Shown here in pieces: positions 60,349 through 64,000 of a DNA stretch of 64,000 nucleotides. Under the pieces are notes generated by a model. The model was not told where the DNA came from, searched no databases, and saw nothing but the letters and a program-made list of their open reading frames with translations. The translations under genes were made by a program, and so were the position numbers. The first letter of the stretch is position 1; each line of letters starts with the position of its first letter. Origin of the DNA: UBA2185 sp964564625 (GTDB taxonomy: Bacteria > Desulfobacterota > Syntrophia > Syntrophales > UBA2185); contig CAZMBE010000013.1 of the NCBI GenBank assembly GCA_964564625.1, positions 1-64,000 on the forward strand, given 5' to 3'.

Positions 60349-62148
60349 TTACACGTTCGTAAGATCAAAACCGATATTCAGGCGTATCTGATGCCACTCA
60401 CCATCCATAAGGAGAAAATATCCGAAGTTGGCGTATTTGTAAAGTGACGGATCTGCCGCAGGGTCATATGGTATCAGGATTTCTGTGGCATACATGAGTT
60501 GGCCGAGATAGAGTCCCGAGGCTATTTTCACAATTTCGTCGATACAATAACAATCCGGAATGATGGTTTTTAATTTCGGCCAGCGGTAATTGAACTGATA
60601 GACATCCTTTCCCTGGCAGTTCTCATTCACTGATTTTGCCTGATGGGCAATGAAAAAGAAATTCTTAATGTCGTATCCAAACCTCAGCGCCTCATCCGGC
60701 GGTACGGTTTCAGTCCATACATCAGCGATGTTCATCAGCCTGCCTACGAATTTTTCTTTGAACGTGCGGAGTGACTGGGTATTCGCCCCCCATCGTGTGG
60801 GCAGTTCCTCCTTTTCGTATCCGTCTGTCATCTCTTCCAGGCGTTCCCTGGTGATTTCTGCAAAAGACTTCCCCGTCCACGTGCTGAAATTCCTTACCAG
60901 GCTTGTCCACGCCAGATTGATCGTGTTGAAATCAAAAAATTTTAACATTCCTTCCGCGTGCCAGCTTACCAGTGCGCCGCGGTAATGTCCCTCCATATCT
61001 CTGACCCCCACCCCCCGATTAAATATTTCCTGAAGGCGCAGAAAATATGGCGAGTCATTGTCCATGCCGCCGTGCAATGCATCGGAATAATCTTTAAAGA
61101 GATGCATGATGCTCGGTTTGTTCTTCATATCCGCCCGAATCAATGCGAGGATGGTATCGTTACACATGCGTGGAGTCGGTTCCTCGAAGGTGAATGTTGA
61201 AAATTTCGGAAGGTTGAAGGAAGGCACGGCATGGGAATCCACCATGCCCGGAGCGGTTTCCGGGATATCAAGAAAAGGAAAAAGTCTGCGGGCCTCCATA
61301 TTCCATGTCTTGTCAAAAAGCACAAAATAACCGAAATGCTGATAGTCGTAATCCGGGACAGGACATGCCGGATCATAATCCCGGAGAAGATGTTTTGTGG
61401 AAAACAAGAGTTGACCCAAATACAGCCCCTCGGCAATCTGCACCAGTTCATCGATAAGCCAGCAGAGAGGTACACTATTGCCGAGATTCTTCCAGCGGTA
61501 GTTTAGCTGGAACACCTCCCGGTTCAAGCCGTGGTACACAGAAGGACCTTTTGCTGCGATAAAATTGCCGCCGTTTTTTTCATGACCGTAATTTTTTTGC
61601 TCCTCCTGCGGGGCTGGATTAAGCCCGATCCACAAGTTTAAAACGTGAAAAGAAAGGACATTCAGGATTTTGAATTCAATCTTGTTAAAGTGATTAATGC
61701 CACGGAATACCCTGCCTTCGGGTCTGAATGCCCCGAGTGTAATGGCATCAAGGTCTTGAGAAGTTGTAGGGGTAAAACTTTTTCCTACCCATGGATCTTT
61801 ATCGTGAAGGGTGGCCCCCCATAAAACTTGTAGGATATTTCCAATTGAGGCAAGGTTTTCTTCCTGGTCGCCTGTCCTTAAGCATAGGGCGACACCGTAG
61901 AAGTGACCTTCCACCTCGTTCGGTGTCATGCCGAATTGGAAAAGCTTTGCCATCTTGTCAAACTGTACGGCCGCATGGTCCGGGCTTGTCCCCAGTTCTT
62001 CCATATATTGCTTCAGTAGTTCCAAAATGGATGCCTTACCCGTGAGGTCTTGTTGAATTTGTTCCAGGAAGGCATCCCTCGGATCATACCCGAATTGGAA
62101 TGTCCAGGCGGTGAATTTCTTGAGCATACCGGAATCGCTGTTTCCCAT
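60349..62148 (-). CDS. Unknown protein of two ~300-residue internal copies, associated with glycyl radical enzyme
   Basis: 599 residues. The two halves align by eye with a period of about 300: EGHFYGVAL near 80 with EGHYRGALV near 385; WVGKSF near 119 with WTGKSF near 425; QLNYRWKNL near 216 with QFNYRWPKL near 519; DELVQIAEGLYLGQLL with DEIVKIASGLYLGQLM; HFGYFVLFDKTW with NFGYFLLMDGEW. No signal peptide, membrane helix or known motif is seen. Conserved acid, His and Trp/Tyr residues suggest a binding or catalytic site in each copy. It is the first gene of the operon, 22 bases before the glycyl radical enzyme. I do not recognise the family. Confidence 0.85.
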   Translation of the reverse strand: MGNSDSGMLKKFTAWTFQFGYDPRDAFLEQIQQDLTGKASILELLKQYMEELGTSPDHAAVQFDKMAKLFQFGMTPNEVEGHFYGVALCLRTGDQEENLASIGNILQVLWGATLHDKDPWVGKSFTPTTSQDLDAITLGAFRPEGRVFRGINHFNKIEFKILNVLSFHVLNLWIGLNPAPQEEQKNYGHEKNGGNFIAAKGPSVYHGLNREVFQLNYRWKNLGNSVPLCWLIDELVQIAEGLYLGQLLFSTKHLLRDYDPACPVPDYDYQHFGYFVLFDKTWNMEARRLFPFLDIPETAPGMVDSHAVPSFNLPKFSTFTFEEPTPRMCNDTILALIRADMKNKPSIMHLFKDYSDALHGGMDNDSPYFLRLQEIFNRGVGVRDMEGHYRGALVSWHAEGMLKFFDFNTINLAWTSLVRNFSTWTGKSFAEITRERLEEMTDGYEKEELPTRWGANTQSLRTFKEKFVGRLMNIADVWTETVPPDEALRFGYDIKNFFFIAHQAKSVNENCQGKDVYQFNYRWPKLKTIIPDCYCIDEIVKIASGLYLGQLMYATEILIPYDPAADPSLYKYANFGYFLLMDGEWHQIRLNIGFDLTNV

Positions 62149-62741
62149 GATCTATTTTCTCTCCTTTTTTAATGTTCCCGGTCCGGGTATCACAGGTATC
62201 TCACAAAACAATATCCTTCCTTCTAATGTTTGGATTTTCCAGTCCCCGGGTAAAACTCGTGAAGAGGGGTAGAATACCTGTAGCGTTCACTGCCATGAAA
62301 ATAGCAAAAAAGCAGAGCCAGAATTTATGCATGTGATCAGGGCCTGATATACGAGATTGTGCTATAGTGTATGGGTGTCAATACGGGAGACCGGGATAAA
62401 CGAGGCAACCATTATGTGCTGGACATTTCGGTAGAAGGTGTCGGCTCTTTTCCCGCCCTTCCCATAACGGCAAATAGTGTTTAAAATTTAATTTCTCATG
62501 ACACTATAAGGAATAGCTATACATACTACAATGAATAATTATGAAAAACATTTATGATTCTTTATCAATGTAGTAATATAATAAACCATCATTATGGGAA
62601 ATACAACGATAAACATTCAACACTGGCATTGTGGCATGATACCTGTGTGCGTCCGGTGTTGAGGAAATGGGGTGTCATGAACCCCTTTTGGATCATGATA
62701 CCTGCTAATCATTATTCATATTGAATGGAAGAGGGTGCCAT
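62149..62741. other. Divergent intergenic region upstream of the glycyl radical operon
   Basis: 593 bases without a gene, between the minus-strand operon and the plus-strand VOC gene. The VOC-proximal end holds a 9-bp stem at 62618-62626/62653-62661, two copies of CATGATACCTG (62635-62645 and 62694-62704) and a GGGGT/ACCCC hairpin with TTTT at 62669-62689. These could be operators for either direction. No sigma54 site was found. Confidence 0.5.
62669..62689 (+). terminator. Short hairpin with T-tract upstream of the VOC gene
   Basis: GGGGT-gtcatga-ACCCC followed by TTTT. The stem is only 5 bp, so termination is weak or it is a regulatory hairpin. Confidence 0.35.
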
Positions 62742-63110
62742 ATGCCGAAAGTTGTTCATTTTAATCTCAGTGCGGATGATCCGGAGCGGGCAATCGAATT
62801 TTATCAAAGCGTGTTTGGCTGGAAAATCAGGAAATGGGACAGCCCTGCCGAGTATTGGCACATAACGACCGGTGATGAGGATGAATTTGGTATTGACGGT
62901 GGCCTGGTGAAACGGGCCAAGCCTTCAGAAACTACGACAAATATAATCCATATCCCTTCGGTGGATGAATTCACAAGAAAGATCGAGGCGGCGGGAGGAA
63001 AGATCGCAGGACCAAAGAGGCCAATACCGGGGACGGGTTATCTTGTCAAATGTAGGGATACAGAAGGGAACACTTTTGAAATACTGGAGGTTGATGAATC
63101 TGCAAAATGA
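62742..63110 (+). CDS. VOC/glyoxalase-fold protein
   Basis: 122 residues from the ATG at 62742 (AGAGGG upstream). HFNLSADDPERAIEFYQSVFGW and the C-terminal YLVKCRDTEGNTFEILEVD are typical of the glyoxalase/bleomycin-resistance/dioxygenase superfamily. Likely metal ligands are His near the start and Glu near the end. The substrate is not predictable. Confidence 0.88.
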   Translation: MPKVVHFNLSADDPERAIEFYQSVFGWKIRKWDSPAEYWHITTGDEDEFGIDGGLVKRAKPSETTTNIIHIPSVDEFTRKIEAAGGKIAGPKRPIPGTGYLVKCRDTEGNTFEILEVDESAK

Positions 63111-63251
63111 CAGCACTGCTTCCCCGGACTCGGCCCGACCCTAGTTGCGACTTTGCCGGAGGTCCACACATTTCGTTTGACGCAAAAACCTGGTTGATAT
63201 GGTATGAAATATGTGTAAATATTAGGGATACATTAAAAACAGGAGGGAAAA

Positions 63252-63485
63252 ATGAAAAGATTGATGATAGCAGTTGTATTCGTTGGGTTGATTTTATCTG
63301 GCTGTGCGAGCGCTACGGGCCCTAAATGGTGTAAGCCCGGTGCAACGAGTGATGACTACGTGAGAGATCGTTCCGATTGTCATGGGGCACTTCGAGGTAC
63401 TGGAAAGATAAAACATGACTTCAAGTTTTTTATGTCTCAATGCCTGAAGGAAAAGGGCTGGAGCGAGTGTAAAAAGGAGGAGTAG
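63252..63485 (+). CDS. Small lipoprotein
   Basis: 77 residues with AGGAGGG eight bases before the ATG. A lipoprotein signal peptide ends at LSGC (cysteine near residue 18). The mature part is short with four more cysteines (WCKPG, DCHGAL, QCLKEKGWSECKK), perhaps two disulphides. Family not recognised. Confidence 0.8.
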   Translation: MKRLMIAVVFVGLILSGCASATGPKWCKPGATSDDYVRDRSDCHGALRGTGKIKHDFKFFMSQCLKEKGWSECKKEE

Positions 63486-63625
63486 TTGCACCTGTTTCCG
63501 ACTTTACGAGCCGGTAATCTCTTTCAACTAAACGTTGACAGGCATATTACTATTTGCGTAATTTCACAATCCATAAGCCCCTATCAAGTCTTGTTTAATA
63601 CTTACCTGTCGAAATAGTAAGTATT

Positions 63626-63847
63626 TTAATGATTCTCGACATTCATACACAATCGAACTATGTCCATGAGCTTGTTTTCCGGCAACGGCGAAAGATGATG
63701 AACTTTTTTACAGCAGGGCGTATGTTTTATATTGCGACAGCTGAGAGCCCCTGCTCCGATGATTTTGTTAACAGCTTCGTCATCATCGTGTGCATCAACC
63801 ATTATTACATGAAGGCAAGGGAAAGGGCATGAAAATGTGTAGACCAT
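63626..63847 (-). CDS. Small cysteine-containing hypothetical protein
   Basis: 73 residues from the ATG at 63847, with TAAGGA upstream. It starts MVYTFSCPFPCLHVIMVDAH, then DDDEAVNKIIGAGAL, and ends LPENKLMDIVRLCMNVENH. The layout (a short cysteine-containing strand, an acidic segment, a helix and a final helix) recalls DUF1059-type small proteins, but the match is loose. It is 12 bases downstream of another minus-strand gene and probably cotranscribed. Confidence 0.5.
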   Translation of the reverse strand: MVYTFSCPFPCLHVIMVDAHDDDEAVNKIIGAGALSCRNIKHTPCCKKVHHLSPLPENKLMDIVRLCMNVENH

Positions 63848-63859
63848 AACTCTCATTCC

Positions 63860-64000
63860 TTACATAATTGGCATGGCGTTTCTATTGCCCGCCTCTGTCT
63901 TCTTGTGGATTTCAAACCGCTTTACATTTTTAACCACTTCAACAGAGCGTTTTTGTATCACCAGCATGTCCGGTTCATAACTAATTTTGTAATTTACGGG
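63860..64000 (-). CDS. 3' end of a gene cut by the window edge
   Basis: The last 46 codons of a minus-strand frame entering from the right edge (NYKISYEPDMLVIQKRSVEV, then KRFEIHKKTEAGNRNAMPIM) before TAA. It has protein-like composition throughout. The family cannot be told from this part. Confidence 0.55.
   Translation of the reverse strand, partial: PVNYKISYEPDMLVIQKRSVEVVKNVKRFEIHKKTEAGNRNAMPIM

Noticed and set aside
1..64000. CRISPR array
   Set aside because: No set of regularly spaced short repeats was seen; the only tandem repeats are coding (4056-4604).

Overview
The window looks like a draft-scaffold piece (one run of 100 N) of a mid-GC anaerobic deltaproteobacterium in the Desulfobacterota, most likely near Syntrophales/Syntrophobacterales. 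This is inferred from gene content: a PxxKW cysteine-rich protein, a siroheme-decarboxylase-type AsnC protein beside hemL, an MglA-type GTPase with roadblock proteins, and a glycyl radical enzyme operon. No search was run.

Layout. 1-1100 is decayed DNA: a truncated TPR-like end and a frameshifted SpoIID/LytB gene. 1099-6898 is a plus-strand cluster with three roadblock proteins, an MglA-like GTPase, a protein with three 61-residue repeats, a 55-residue zinc ribbon and a DUF3426 membrane protein. It converges on a GAF-MshEN-PilB ATPase. 6991-17491 is a continuous minus-strand block: PilB-like ATPase, GDP-fucose and UDP-galacturonate sugar-nucleotide genes, an AMP-forming ligase, hemL, a siroheme decarboxylase-like gene, an RF-1-domain protein and a TGS GTPase. 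17838-25851 is mixed: RNase Z-like hydrolase, NusG paralogue, FAD dehydrogenase, HD-GYP, ribD, a REP-type transposase between perfect 29-bp inverted repeats, an rmlA remnant, an rmlC-like gene and pilD. 26230-33252 is housekeeping: argS, SPOR protein, ffh-rpsP-khpA-rimM-trmD-rplS-rnhB-yraN. 33332-36780 (minus) carries an LhgO-like oxidase, an animal-type UDP-glucose dehydrogenase and a UDP-xylose synthase. 36900-41192 has rsmI, four envelope proteins of poorly known function and pgsA. 41432-49531 is tRNA-Val followed by thrS-infC-rpmI-rplT-pheS-pheT-ihfA-merR. 49600-56282 holds PxxKW, ptsH-ptsI-plsB and atpZ-atpI-atpB; atpB is followed by a terminator, not atpE. 56568-62148 (minus) is a four-gene glycyl radical operon. 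The right edge has a VOC protein, a small lipoprotein and two minus-strand genes, one cut by the window end.

How it fits together. Two parts look like systems whose function is not obvious. The first is the MglA/roadblock cluster beside a PilB-like ATPase, with pilD elsewhere in the window, suggesting polarity or type IV pilus control. The second is the glycyl radical operon: a GCVE-type enzyme, its activase, an SCP2-like lipid-binding protein and a 599-residue protein made of two roughly 300-residue copies of a domain I do not recognise. The second is the best candidate for something undescribed. Sugar-nucleotide genes for GDP-fucose, UDP-GlcA/GalA and UDP-xylose, plus a NusG paralogue, point to a complex surface polysaccharide.
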